The translations under genes were made by a program, and so were the position numbers. Shown here in pieces: positions 1 through 8,012 of a DNA stretch of 64,000 nt. The DNA is from an uncultured Cellvibrionales bacterium. Lineage in GTDB: Bacteria; Pseudomonadota; Gammaproteobacteria; Pseudomonadales; Dasaniaceae. A model generated the notes under the pieces. The model had not been told where the DNA came from. It searched no databases and worked only from the letters and a program-made list of their open reading frames with translations. Position 1 is the first letter of the stretch, and each line of letters opens with the position of its first letter. Location of the stretch: positions 1 to 64,000 of the forward strand of contig CAJVZD010000018.1 in assembly GCA_913019905.1 (NCBI GenBank). The letters run 5' to 3'.

Positions 1-13
1 ACAAAAATATCAA

Positions 14-93
14 TAATGTCCCTATTTTGGCACTTTATAAGATATAAATAAATGGGTAATGGTATACTAATGTCCTTTTTTTGGGGCACTATG
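14..93. repeat. Imperfect direct repeat near the left edge
   Basis: Two related blocks lie at 14-38 and 66-93. Both contain aatgtcc, a T-rich centre, then ttgg(gg)cact. The rest of 1-340 is AT-rich and I see no gene in it. The spacing of about 52 bp and the partial identity could be transposase-binding repeats at the end of an element lying left of the window, but no transposase is visible, so this is only a suggestion. Confidence 0.3.
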
Positions 94-340
94 TCCATAT
101 TCGAGCGTTAATATTCAATTTAATGAATGTAAACGGGGAAAGTGATCTCAACTGCCACCAATGTATGTTAACTCTAACCAGTTGATATATAACGCTATGT
201 TGATCCCAGTGATCAGCGTATCAAGACGTCCAATAACGCAATATTCAACGACACGGGCACCAACTATTCATGCAGAGGCTACTTGAGAGCTTTCTCGCTC
301 TTGTGCGCAAAAGAGACCTTTTTTGATGAAATAGCGATCT

Positions 341-372
341 ATTTGCTCAAAAAATGCTATTATTGAGCAAAT
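341..372. promoter_or_regulatory. 10-bp perfect inverted repeat upstream of the Fic gene
   Basis: ATTTGCTCAA (341-350) and TTGAGCAAAT (363-372) are exact reverse complements separated by 12 bp. The right arm ends 39 bp before the Fic start codon. A degenerate further pair (GCTCAT, TTGAG) follows at 384-397. Position and symmetry suggest an operator, possibly bound by the winged-helix tail of the Fic protein itself. A leader hairpin is the alternative. Confidence 0.45.
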
Positions 373-411
373 GCGGCGCCATCTGCTCATGATTGAGAGG
401 TTTCGAACACC

Positions 412-1488
412 ATGACTGCTCCCATCTTAGCCCCCCTCCCTCCAGTGGGGTTCTCAGAAACCCCTGCCATTTTAAGAGAACTGGTACAAGCGCACAGGCA
501 CTTGGCTGAATTGAAAGGCGTGGCCAAAACCATCCCGAATGAAGGTATTTTGCTATCAACGCTGGCCTTGCAGGAAGCGCAGAGCAGCTCTGCCATTGAA
601 AATATTATTACCACGCACGACGCGCTCTATAAATACCAGCTTCAAAATGGGGGACCTGACCCTGTCGCCAAGGAAGTTGCCCATTATGCCCAAGCCTTGA
701 ATTTGGGCTATCAAAGGGTCAAAGAGCAAGAAGCATTAACGCTCAATACCATAGTAGATATTCAAGAGACTTTGGAAGGCAATAGGGCAGGTTTTCGCAA
801 AACCCCAGGAACGGTATTGAAAAACGAGCGCACGGGGGAGGTGGTGTTTCAGCCACCTTCTCCTGACAAAGTGCCGGGTTATATGGGTGAATTAGAAGCC
901 TTTATTCATGCGGATACGATGCTTGACCCGTTAGTGTGTATGGCACTTATTCATCACCAGTTTGAAACCATCCATCCCTTTTATGATGGTAACGGAAGGA
1001 CAGGCCGCATCATCAATATTTTATATTTGGTTAAGGTCGGCTTGCTGGATTTTCCCGTGTTGTATTTAAGCCGCTATATCAATCAGACAAAAGGTGCGTA
1101 TTACAAAGGGCTGCAAGAGGCACGAGAAAGCAGCGCGTGGGAGGCTTGGATTATCTATATCCTCAAAGGTGTCAGTGCCACGGCCAGGCATACAATCTCA
1201 TTGATAGAGCGTATTCGCGAATTGCTACAACAGCAAAAAAACAGCATTCGCCAAAATCACAAATTTTACTCTCAGGATTTAATCAACAATTTGTTTCAAC
1301 ACCCCTATACCAAAGTGGCTTTTTTGGAACGCGACTTGAACGTCTCACGCGCAACCGCAGCGCGGTATTTGGATGCTTTGGCAAAAGGTGGCTTATTGCA
1401 CAAGCATAAGTTGGGAAGAGAGAATTACTATATCAATCACAAGCTCACTGCTTTGCTTTTTGAAATGCCTGAGCTTGAAATACGATAG
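412..1488 (+). CDS. Fic family protein (AMP-transferase type) with N-terminal inhibitory helix and C-terminal winged helix
   Basis: A 358-residue Fic/DOC protein. The catalytic loop HPFYDGNGRTGR is at residues 188-199, with the His, the acidic residue and the distal Arg all present, so the fold should be competent for transfer of AMP (or another nucleotide moiety) from a nucleotide to a protein hydroxyl. SSAIEN at 59-64 matches the S/TxxxE-G/N inhibitory helix, placing it in class II, where the Glu blocks the ATP gamma-phosphate. Residues about 290-350 look like a winged helix-turn-helix, common in this Fic subfamily. The start is ATG 412 with AGAGG 11 nt upstream. No antitoxin-like partner gene is adjacent, consistent with cis-inhibition. 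The target is unknown. The inverted repeat upstream suggests self-regulation (inference). Confidence 0.9.
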   Translation: MTAPILAPLPPVGFSETPAILRELVQAHRHLAELKGVAKTIPNEGILLSTLALQEAQSSSAIENIITTHDALYKYQLQNGGPDPVAKEVAHYAQALNLGYQRVKEQEALTLNTIVDIQETLEGNRAGFRKTPGTVLKNERTGEVVFQPPSPDKVPGYMGELEAFIHADTMLDPLVCMALIHHQFETIHPFYDGNGRTGRIINILYLVKVGLLDFPVLYLSRYINQTKGAYYKGLQEARESSAWEAWIIYILKGVSATARHTISLIERIRELLQQQKNSIRQNHKFYSQDLINNLFQHPYTKVAFLERDLNVSRATAARYLDALAKGGLLHKHKLGRENYYINHKLTALLFEMPELEIR

Positions 1489-1631
1489 CGCCGTTTTGAT
1501 GCTCCTTGGTGGTACAGGGCGGTTGCTTGAAGCTAGGGGCTAGTTTTCCTTGGACCGCAGGAGTTAACTTGTCGCTACCTTCCGAGGGCTTCAATATTCG
1601 ATCATTCGAAAGATGTATTAACTAATTGATA

Positions 1632-1902
1632 TTAAACGAAAATATGGTAGTTACGGGTGGGCTTGTCGGGCTCGCGCACGAGCGGTCCGACGTCTCGGCC
1701 ACCTACCACAGCATTATGAACATTATGTTGATAGATAAAGGAGAAATTGTGGACCAACTCTTTGTCGGTCCAGTCTGAGGGCTTGATTGTAGCGGGCACG
1801 CCATGAGGCACTGTTACCTGTCGTTACGCCTTGAAGACTTAGCCAATCCGGGACAGATTTATTATTTTCGCAGCTTGCGCAGGAAAATAGATCTGTCTGC
1901 AT
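1632..1902 (-). pseudogene. Possible frameshifted small gene downstream of the MFS transporter gene
   Basis: Two overlapping minus-strand frames in the 1489-1929 gap both look protein-like. The first starts at ATG 1902, with AAGGA just upstream, and ends at TAA 1723-1725 (59 residues). The second, open from 1823 to the TAA at 1632-1634, has no good start and encodes a stretch with IKPSDWTDKELVHNF and VGGRDVGPLVREPDKP. Reading the first into the second with one frameshift near 1820 would give one continuous short protein. I do not recognise the family. It could instead be two chance frames. Nothing else is seen in this gap. Confidence 0.25.
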
Positions 1903-1929
1903 GAATCCTTACAATATTCCTTCGTGTAC

Positions 1930-3366
1930 TTATGTGCTGGCTTGAGCCCGGTTTCTTATGTTTTCCTGGATCTCTTTTAACTGCTCTTCAGTCATGGATA
2001 CCTTGAGGGCGAAGCGCCAGCCGATTACCAGCAAGGGCACGATGCCTATGCCCATTGCCCACACCAGGGCGGTCAGCGCTCCCTGTTCGATTTCACCAGG
2101 CATCATGCCCTCGGTCAGCCCTATCGCGTCCAACGCAATACCGGCATACAGTGGGCCCGCCGCGGTTGCCAACTTGGCGGCAAACGATAGTACCGAATAA
2201 AAACTGCCCTCCTGACGCTTGCCGCTGGTGGATTCGTGTTCATCCGTCAGGTCTGCCGCAATCGAAGAAGAAGACACGCTGCGCAGTACGAAAAAATACA
2301 CAAAGAACAGGTTCTGCAATGCCACCAAAGCCAGCACCAGAGCGTGCCCGTTTTCGGGAAGTAACTCCAACATGCGCAGCGGGTAGAGCCACAGGATGTC
2401 CAGAATCATCATCAAAGTAGCGGTTGCCAGAATGCGATGTTTGGGCCAACGTCTGCCGAGCGGGCCCAGCGTCCACAGTGCTGCCGGTACTGCCAGACAT
2501 ACGGGTCCTGCCATCACGATGGCCATCTCGGTTGCGCTCAGCTCCCAGTAATAGGTCCAGGCGATGATATTCAGGGTGGCGGTGATACCATAGGACGCCG
2601 ACGCAGACAGGTCGTAGTAAAGCAGATTGCGAAAATTGCGGTTTTTTAGCGTACTGAAAAAGTCCTTTGCAATGCCGGTCAGCCCCTCGCTGGAAGGCAT
2701 TCTATGTGGGTCAATTCGGGTGGCCTCCATATAGTGGCGTGTACCAACGATGCTAATAACCGCCGTAACCCAGGTGAGTATCGCTGCGAACCAGCCAAAA
2801 GACAGATAGTTTTCGGAGATGAAACGACCGTCCTGGCCGGCAGCGGTTTCTCCGAAAATAAATAACATACTGACGGCAGGCACGATAATACTGGTAAAAA
2901 ACAGAAAGCCACTGCGCATGCCCAGCAGACGGCTACGTTCGTGGTAGTCTTGGGTCATCTCTGCCGCCAGCGCTAAATGCGGCAGCCCGAATACAGTGAT
3001 TGCCGTACGAATCCATAGGGAGCAGGCCAGCAGCCAGGCGGCCAGACGCGTGCTATCGGCGAGGGCCCACTCGGGCGGACTAAACAGAGCGAGGTAGCCC
3101 AGACCCAGGGGTAATGCGCCAGCGACCATGAACGGGTGTCTGCGCCCCCAGCGACTTTTGAATCTATCTGACCATGCACCCATCATCGGGTCAGACACAG
3201 CATCCCAAAGCAACCCTAGAAACAGTACAAAACCCGCTTCGGTGCCGCCAAGCCCCAGCACCTGAGTGTAGAATAGCAACACAAACATGGTGTAGGCAGC
3301 TTCCTTGATGGCGGAAGGTGTGCCGCCCATGCCATAGCTGATAGTGCTTGATCGATTGACGGTCAT
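1930..3366 (-). CDS. MFS_2 / GPH-type sugar-cation symporter-like transporter
   Basis: An integral membrane transporter of about 478 residues with roughly 12 hydrophobic segments. The signature SDRFKSRWGRRHPF follows a DAVSDPMMGAW stretch; this is the loop 2-3 motif of the glycoside-pentoside-hexuronide:cation symporter group (PF13347). An ATG at 3432 is possible, but I chose 3366 because GGAG and AAGG lie just before it and the protein then begins like family members (MTVNRSSTISYGMGG). The substrate is not predictable. GPH-like proteins next to AraC regulators are often linked to unusual carbon sources rather than sugars. It shares an upstream TATTCGG motif with the next two minus-strand genes, which suggests common control. 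Confidence 0.8.
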   Translation of the reverse strand: MTVNRSSTISYGMGGTPSAIKEAAYTMFVLLFYTQVLGLGGTEAGFVLFLGLLWDAVSDPMMGAWSDRFKSRWGRRHPFMVAGALPLGLGYLALFSPPEWALADSTRLAAWLLACSLWIRTAITVFGLPHLALAAEMTQDYHERSRLLGMRSGFLFFTSIIVPAVSMLFIFGETAAGQDGRFISENYLSFGWFAAILTWVTAVISIVGTRHYMEATRIDPHRMPSSEGLTGIAKDFFSTLKNRNFRNLLYYDLSASASYGITATLNIIAWTYYWELSATEMAIVMAGPVCLAVPAALWTLGPLGRRWPKHRILATATLMMILDILWLYPLRMLELLPENGHALVLALVALQNLFFVYFFVLRSVSSSSIAADLTDEHESTSGKRQEGSFYSVLSFAAKLATAAGPLYAGIALDAIGLTEGMMPGEIEQGALTALVWAMGIGIVPLLVIGWRFALKVSMTEEQLKEIQENIRNRAQAST

Positions 3367-3437
3367 AAAAACCTTACTCCAAATTCGCTCTGCGGACCCA
3401 ACGGCGATTCTACGCCTGGGCATTGAATGCAAAGGGA

Positions 3438-3450
3438 TTATATTCGGTCA
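3438..3450 (+). promoter_or_regulatory. TTATATTCGGTCA, putative AraC-type regulator site (transporter gene)
   Basis: This differs from the TTATATTCGGCCA at 4488-4500 by one base. It lies 72-84 bp upstream of the preferred transporter start codon, about the same distance as the copies before the hydrolase and regulator genes. Confidence 0.45.
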
Positions 3451-3571
3451 TGCATTGCCGGTTAATGGAATCTGCTGACGTTTTAATTATTGGTGACTCA
3501 TTACCGGGTATCGAAAATGTTTGTGAGTTGCGAAGAAATTACCTGAACCACCGCTTGGAGGGTGGCTCCAA

Positions 3572-4405
3572 TCAAGCGGTCTTGGGAGCATGCCAGCTCT
3601 CGAGCAGGTGTCGATTGTCATCGTCCCAGGGGTGAAAGTCAGGGGTAAAATACTTAAGGTAATCGGCGCGCATTTCGCGCAATACACCACCTTTGGCGAA
3701 GAGAAATTCGAACCCACTTTTCAGCGTGGACCACTTCCAGAGCTTTTCGTCTTGGCGGAGCATGTAGGTGGTATTGGCCAGTAGATCGAACAGAAAATTA
3801 ATGGTAAACAGCCTCATTGTCAGCTTCCTGGCCTTATAGTTACCGCCTACATCTATGTACACATCAAACGCGACGGACTTGTGTTCCAGTTCTTCGGCTG
3901 AGTGCCATTGCCACAGGCTTCGTATCTGGGGGGCCACATCGCTGAGCATCCATCCATTGAGGATTTTATCGGCCAGGACTGCGGTCAGATGTTCGACCCC
4001 ACAAGTTGCCGCGAGCTGAGCTTTACGAGGCATCTTTTTTTCTCCTCGCCGTATCAGTTTCTCAGTCCTGCCCTCCATTTTCTCCCGGCTGTAACCACGT
4101 AAATCACACAACTCCTGGTTGTATTTACGGTGCTCTCGGGAGTGCATGCCCTCCTGACCAAAAAAGCGACTCATTTCTTTTTTGAGTTTTGGGTCTTTTA
4201 CCTCATCTTGATAATGGCGAACGCTGTCTATAAAGAAGCGCTCTCCGGCCGGGAAACTCATGCTGAGGGCGTTAAAGAAAGCCGTTTTAAATGGGTCGTT
4301 ATCCAACCAGTCTTTCGATAACTGTTCACTGAGTTCAAACTTGATATTCCGAACTTCCAGGTTCAACCCTGCCGGCATGCGTGAAGCGCTTGTAATGACT
4401 GTCAT
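3572..4405 (-). CDS. Predicted metal-dependent hydrolase (PF10118 family)
   Basis: A 277-residue soluble protein recognised as the predicted metal-dependent hydrolase family (PF10118). It is helical and rich in conserved His/Glu pairs: HSREH around residue 93, EHLTAVLADK around 138, and WHSAEELEHKSVAFDVY around 167-183. The E..H..E.xEHK pattern resembles a ferritin-like di-metal site. The chemistry of the family is unproven. The start is ATG 4405, with GAGAAG in the leader. The gene lies between the regulator and transporter genes on the same strand, with gaps of about 200 bp, each carrying the shared operator-like motif. A joint role with the transporter on a hydrophobic or acyl substrate is plausible but not shown. 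Confidence 0.8.
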   Translation of the reverse strand: MTVITSASRMPAGLNLEVRNIKFELSEQLSKDWLDNDPFKTAFFNALSMSFPAGERFFIDSVRHYQDEVKDPKLKKEMSRFFGQEGMHSREHRKYNQELCDLRGYSREKMEGRTEKLIRRGEKKMPRKAQLAATCGVEHLTAVLADKILNGWMLSDVAPQIRSLWQWHSAEELEHKSVAFDVYIDVGGNYKARKLTMRLFTINFLFDLLANTTYMLRQDEKLWKWSTLKSGFEFLFAKGGVLREMRADYLKYFTPDFHPWDDDNRHLLESWHAPKTA

Positions 4406-4461
4406 GTCTCTTCTCCTGAGCCATTGAAAAAGACACGATACTCTGTGATAACGGCCAGTGT

Positions 4462-4500
4462 GGAATCATATTCGGCCATGAATGGGGTTATATTCGGCCA
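4462..4500 (+). promoter_or_regulatory. Tandem TATTCGGCCA sites, 22 bp apart
   Basis: TATTCGGCCA occurs at 4469-4478 and again at 4491-4500, a 22-bp period, i.e. two helical turns on the same DNA face. This is the classic layout of AraC-family half-sites. The block lies 57-95 bp upstream of the hydrolase gene. GGAATCATATTCGGCCA at 4462-4478 is repeated exactly, inverted, at 5652-5668. Confidence 0.55.
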
Positions 4501-4586
4501 GATATGGCTACCTACTTTGGATTGATCGGCCGGGCCGGCTCTGGCGCCGCAGCCTCGTGGCATAATTTCATTAATCGGAATACTGT

Positions 4587-5594
4587 CTACGCGGCCTGCT
4601 GCTGGCGGTACTGGCTGGGCGTTACACCGTTCCAGCGAACAAATGCTCGACGAAAGTTCACCGTTTCAGAATAGTCCAGCAGGTGTGCTATTTCGGCTAC
4701 AACCAAGTCGGTTTTGGCCAAATACTCCTTGGCGAGCAAGTCCCTAAGCTCTTCAAAAGTCGCTCGAAAGCTGGTCGATTCTGCCTTCAGTTTACGCCTC
4801 AGGGTACGTTCACTCATATAGAGGCTGTCAGCCACCTGGGCAATATCGGGGAAGTCACCGGCGGATTGAATCAGCAGACGCCGTACCTCGGCTGTCGTCT
4901 TCTGGGCGCTGGCGAGGCCGCGTAACATCTCCTCGCACTGCTGATGAAAGACCACATGATCAGATATATTGGCTGTTTTAACTGGGGTGTCCAGAACATG
5001 GCCCGGCAGAAACAATTGATTGCGCTGCGCGCCGAAAGTCACTTCTGCGTTCAACATCGACTGATAGCTAGCAACATGGGCGGGTTTGGAAAATGTAAAT
5101 TGTAGCTCCGCCCCCTCTATTCGGCCTCGATAAAGAGAGCTTCCAATGAAGCTTAGCTGTGAAAAGCACAGCTCAGCGACAAGCTGCTGTTGTGCTGGAC
5201 TACCCTGAGTGAAGTTCGTGTGCAACAATAGTCCACCGTCATGCTCTTGCGATTCCCAGTTTGGTTTAAAAAACATCTTCCCATAACGTAGCAATAGCTG
5301 AATGGACTCTCTCAGGCTAGCGCAGCTCATCAAGGCAAAACCAAAGGTGCCATAACTGTCAATCCCAACTCGTTGGCCCAAGCGTAATCCCAGACTACGA
5401 TCTCCGGTTAGCTCCACTGCCGCCTCTAATACTACCAGCGTATTGGTTCCTGAAAATGCGGTTTGACCTGCGACTAACTCCGACATTCCTTTTTGTCGGG
5501 CCAAGCTCAACAGTTGTTCTGGGGCAACTCGTGCCTTCTCTAATTCGGACATTAGCTGCGTAAAAACATCACGCTGAAGTCGACTTACTTTCAT
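4587..5594 (-). CDS. AraC-family transcriptional regulator with arabinose-binding-like N-domain
   Basis: A 335-residue regulator. Residues about 15-210 match the AraC_N-like ligand domain (PF12625 type; VGIDSYGTFGFALMSCASLRE is typical). Residues about 240-333 form the double helix-turn-helix, with MSERTLRRKLK as the first recognition helix and DYSETVNFRRAFVRWNGVTPSQYR as the second HTH. The start is ATG 5594. This group includes ArgR/OruR-like and mycolic/fatty-compound regulators; the inducer cannot be read from sequence. A 17-bp motif in its own promoter recurs before the hydrolase gene, with a shorter relative before the transporter, so it probably controls itself and both neighbours. Confidence 0.88.
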   Translation of the reverse strand: MKVSRLQRDVFTQLMSELEKARVAPEQLLSLARQKGMSELVAGQTAFSGTNTLVVLEAAVELTGDRSLGLRLGQRVGIDSYGTFGFALMSCASLRESIQLLLRYGKMFFKPNWESQEHDGGLLLHTNFTQGSPAQQQLVAELCFSQLSFIGSSLYRGRIEGAELQFTFSKPAHVASYQSMLNAEVTFGAQRNQLFLPGHVLDTPVKTANISDHVVFHQQCEEMLRGLASAQKTTAEVRRLLIQSAGDFPDIAQVADSLYMSERTLRRKLKAESTSFRATFEELRDLLAKEYLAKTDLVVAEIAHLLDYSETVNFRRAFVRWNGVTPSQYRQQQAA

Positions 5595-5651
5595 CGTTCG
5601 CTCTCAGTGCACTTGACCGTAAATAGTCATTGAAGAACACAGATCGATATT

Positions 5652-5668
5652 TGGCCGAATATGATTCC
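5652..5668 (-). promoter_or_regulatory. GGAATCATATTCGGCCA, putative autoregulatory site of the AraC-type regulator
   Basis: Read on the minus strand, this 17-bp sequence is identical to 4462-4478. It lies 58-74 bp before the regulator start codon. A chance exact 17-bp match within 1.2 kb is very unlikely, which supports a binding site. Confidence 0.55.
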
Positions 5669-5741
5669 GTGCGTTTTACGGTGATCACTATAATCGAATA
5701 CAGTAGAGTTTTAAAAGCACTCTTTTCACAGGGTACCCATT

Positions 5742-5864
5742 GTGAGTTTTGTTAAAACCCATGAAGAAATTTTGCGAAATGGCACTGAGAGCTTACTGGC
5801 AGAAGTGGATCCCTTTGAATTTTCACCCTCTGCATTTTTGAAATGGGAATGGGGTAAGTCATAA
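5742..5864 (+). CDS. Possible 40-residue ORF or N-terminal gene remnant
   Basis: A GTG-started frame of 40 codons begins VSFVKTHEEILRNG and ends FLKWEWGKS before TAA 5862-5864. The composition is protein-like, with acidic/aromatic patches (EVDPFEFSPSAFLKWEWG). It resembles the beginning of a larger enzyme more than a finished peptide, and no longer continuation is visible in other frames. The Shine-Dalgarno is weak (CAGGG). It lies between the regulator and the beta-propeller gene. I do not recognise a family. Confidence 0.3.
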   Translation: MSFVKTHEEILRNGTESLLAEVDPFEFSPSAFLKWEWGKS

Positions 5865-5934
5865 GCGACAATGCCTATGAGTAGCATCGGCAAGTAGCAT
5901 CGAAGAGCCAATCGTTAGTATCAATTTTAATAAA

Positions 5935-7908
5935 GTGGTGAACATGGAAATAAGTGCCTTGAAAATGAATACCCGAAAAGTGGTCGGTTTGTTATTGATC
6001 GCAATCATTAGCTTCGCCGTGTTCAAAATCTTCATTGAAGACGGGCGGCCGCATAACCCCAAGGTTTTTGGCCCACCTGAAAAAACCCAATGGAAACCGG
6101 TAGGCGCGCGCTCTGCGGGCCAGCATAGCTATGATGTTATCCCCGAGCCGGATACCTTTAACGCCATACATGTTAATACCGTCAATTCAGATAGTGTCTG
6201 GGGCGTCGCCGCTCCGATGTTTGAACTCGACTGGGTGGCAGAGCCTGCGTACTTTGTGGGTAATGGCCCTCTGCTTGATAACCAAGGCAATCTCTACTTT
6301 AGCCCGCAGTTCTACCACGGTGAGCGCGTGGTGCTGGTTTCACTCGATGGTAAAACCGGTGAGCGACGTTGGGCGATACCCGCCGCCGACGATATACAAG
6401 CAAGCAGCCCAGCTTTTATATTGAACGACCCGGAAAACCCCGGATCCCAGATCATTTATATCGTGGGCTTCAACCGCGTCATGGCCCTGCGACCGGATGG
6501 CTCAACGATATGGAGTACTGCCACTGGTTTAAGCCTTTCTTCCTCGGAGAGCGGCAAAAAACTTTCGGCTAAATTTCATAGTTTCAATTATCACCCGGCG
6601 ACAGATTCACTGGTGTCGATAACCAAAGCCGGGGCGTTATTCGCATTCAGCCGCAAGAACGGTGAGTTGATAGCACCTATCGGACAAATACCCGGCGCGC
6701 CTGCCATCAGTGGCAACGGCACGAATATACCCAAATTTGTCCTTAATAAGGTCGACCCGCTGATGGATAAAGCCTTTGGAAAAACCGATGAAGGCTTGAG
6801 TTTGTTCTCATCCGCCGTGAGTTATATCTATGGTGGTGGCGGTGTGGTGACCAACTTTTTCAGTATCGATCCAGATAGTAGCCGTATCTATATGGCCGCT
6901 ACTGCGGCAGATGAAGAAGATGGTACCGAAGACGGCAGGTCCGAGCTCGGCGCAATTTACGCCCTCGACCTGGTTGATGACGGTAACGATGGGCTGGAAT
7001 TTCAGGTATTAAATCGCAAGACCTTTCAGGGCGGCACCGGATCAACACCGGCCCTCAGCGCAGACGGCCACCGCCTGTATGTATCTGATAATGCGGGTAA
7101 CGTGATTGCGCTGGATAGTAAATTAAATGAGGTGTGGCGGGTGGATGTGGGCGAGCCGCTGGTGGGTTCTATCTCGGTGTCACCGGATAACAATGAGCTG
7201 TATGCCGTCACCGCCAGTGACGTGATCCAGTTGATCGACAAGGGTGAGCGCGGCAGTAGGGCGTGGACGGCTGAGCTAACGGGCTTTGATGGTTATGCCA
7301 ATGTCGATGTGCAGTCTAACGCCTTGACGGCGACAGTAACCGCCAACGGAGTGGTTATTATGATCGGTGGTGGCAAAAAATTACTAGGCAGAACCCTTAT
7401 GTTGCATATGGGTATGGGCCTGCTAGACCGAGCAACAGGCAAGCTGCGCTACTTTGCCGAAGGCCGGGAAGATTCTCTGGCCATGAGCGTTGTGGCTGCC
7501 GATGGCAGTATTTATGTCGCCCACTCACCCTTACGGCGCGCCGTAGGTAAGGCCATCTATCCCGAGTTAACGCAGGATGTTACCGGTGGTATTGCGCGTT
7601 TCAAACCAATTCGTTTGGGTCTGCTGGCGCGCGACGCCATCTGCGCCGCCGAGGCGCGTGGTGCCAATGCCAGCACCCTAAACCCAACAATGGACCTGGC
7701 AGCCTTCAATACCGATATACGACAGATAAAGGTACTGATTAAGCAAGCTGGTGGAGCTATAACGAAAGCAGTCAGTGATGGCGACATGACGCCTGCGAAA
7801 GCCAGCACACTGGCAAATTTACTGGAGCAAAGCGCTGCCAATCTGACAGTCACCAAGCTGGAGAGAGCGGTAACGGAAATGGCTGCTGCCTGTTCGATGT
7901 TCGACTGA
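5935..7908 (+). CDS. Membrane-anchored PQQ-like beta-propeller protein
   Basis: About 657 residues. A single N-terminal hydrophobic segment (VVGLLLIAIISFAVFKIF) acts as an anchor or uncleaved signal. Repeated beta-propeller blades follow: LVSLDGKTGERRWAIP, VMALRPDGSTIWST, VIALDSKLNEVWRVDVGEP and VIQLIDKGERGSRAWTAEL, alternating with aspartate-rich loops. These are PQQ/WD-like repeats without the residues of a PQQ dehydrogenase that I could identify, so a scaffolding or binding role at the periplasmic face is more likely than catalysis. The C-terminus (about 560-657) is alpha-helical. The start is uncertain: GTG 5935, ATG 5944 and ATG 5965 are in frame and none has a good Shine-Dalgarno. The following gene starts 105 bp after the stop and may be co-transcribed. 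Confidence 0.7.
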   Translation: MVNMEISALKMNTRKVVGLLLIAIISFAVFKIFIEDGRPHNPKVFGPPEKTQWKPVGARSAGQHSYDVIPEPDTFNAIHVNTVNSDSVWGVAAPMFELDWVAEPAYFVGNGPLLDNQGNLYFSPQFYHGERVVLVSLDGKTGERRWAIPAADDIQASSPAFILNDPENPGSQIIYIVGFNRVMALRPDGSTIWSTATGLSLSSSESGKKLSAKFHSFNYHPATDSLVSITKAGALFAFSRKNGELIAPIGQIPGAPAISGNGTNIPKFVLNKVDPLMDKAFGKTDEGLSLFSSAVSYIYGGGGVVTNFFSIDPDSSRIYMAATAADEEDGTEDGRSELGAIYALDLVDDGNDGLEFQVLNRKTFQGGTGSTPALSADGHRLYVSDNAGNVIALDSKLNEVWRVDVGEPLVGSISVSPDNNELYAVTASDVIQLIDKGERGSRAWTAELTGFDGYANVDVQSNALTATVTANGVVIMIGGGKKLLGRTLMLHMGMGLLDRATGKLRYFAEGREDSLAMSVVAADGSIYVAHSPLRRAVGKAIYPELTQDVTGGIARFKPIRLGLLARDAICAAEARGANASTLNPTMDLAAFNTDIRQIKVLIKQAGGAITKAVSDGDMTPAKASTLANLLEQSAANLTVTKLERAVTEMAAACSMFD

Positions 7909-8012
7909 GGGAATAGCCAAGCAAGTCAATGAATCTCCTTTATGAATGCATCAAGAATTCCTTGGTGAGTTATGGCATTATCTGCGAAACGATCAATAAT
8001 GGGAGATTAAAT

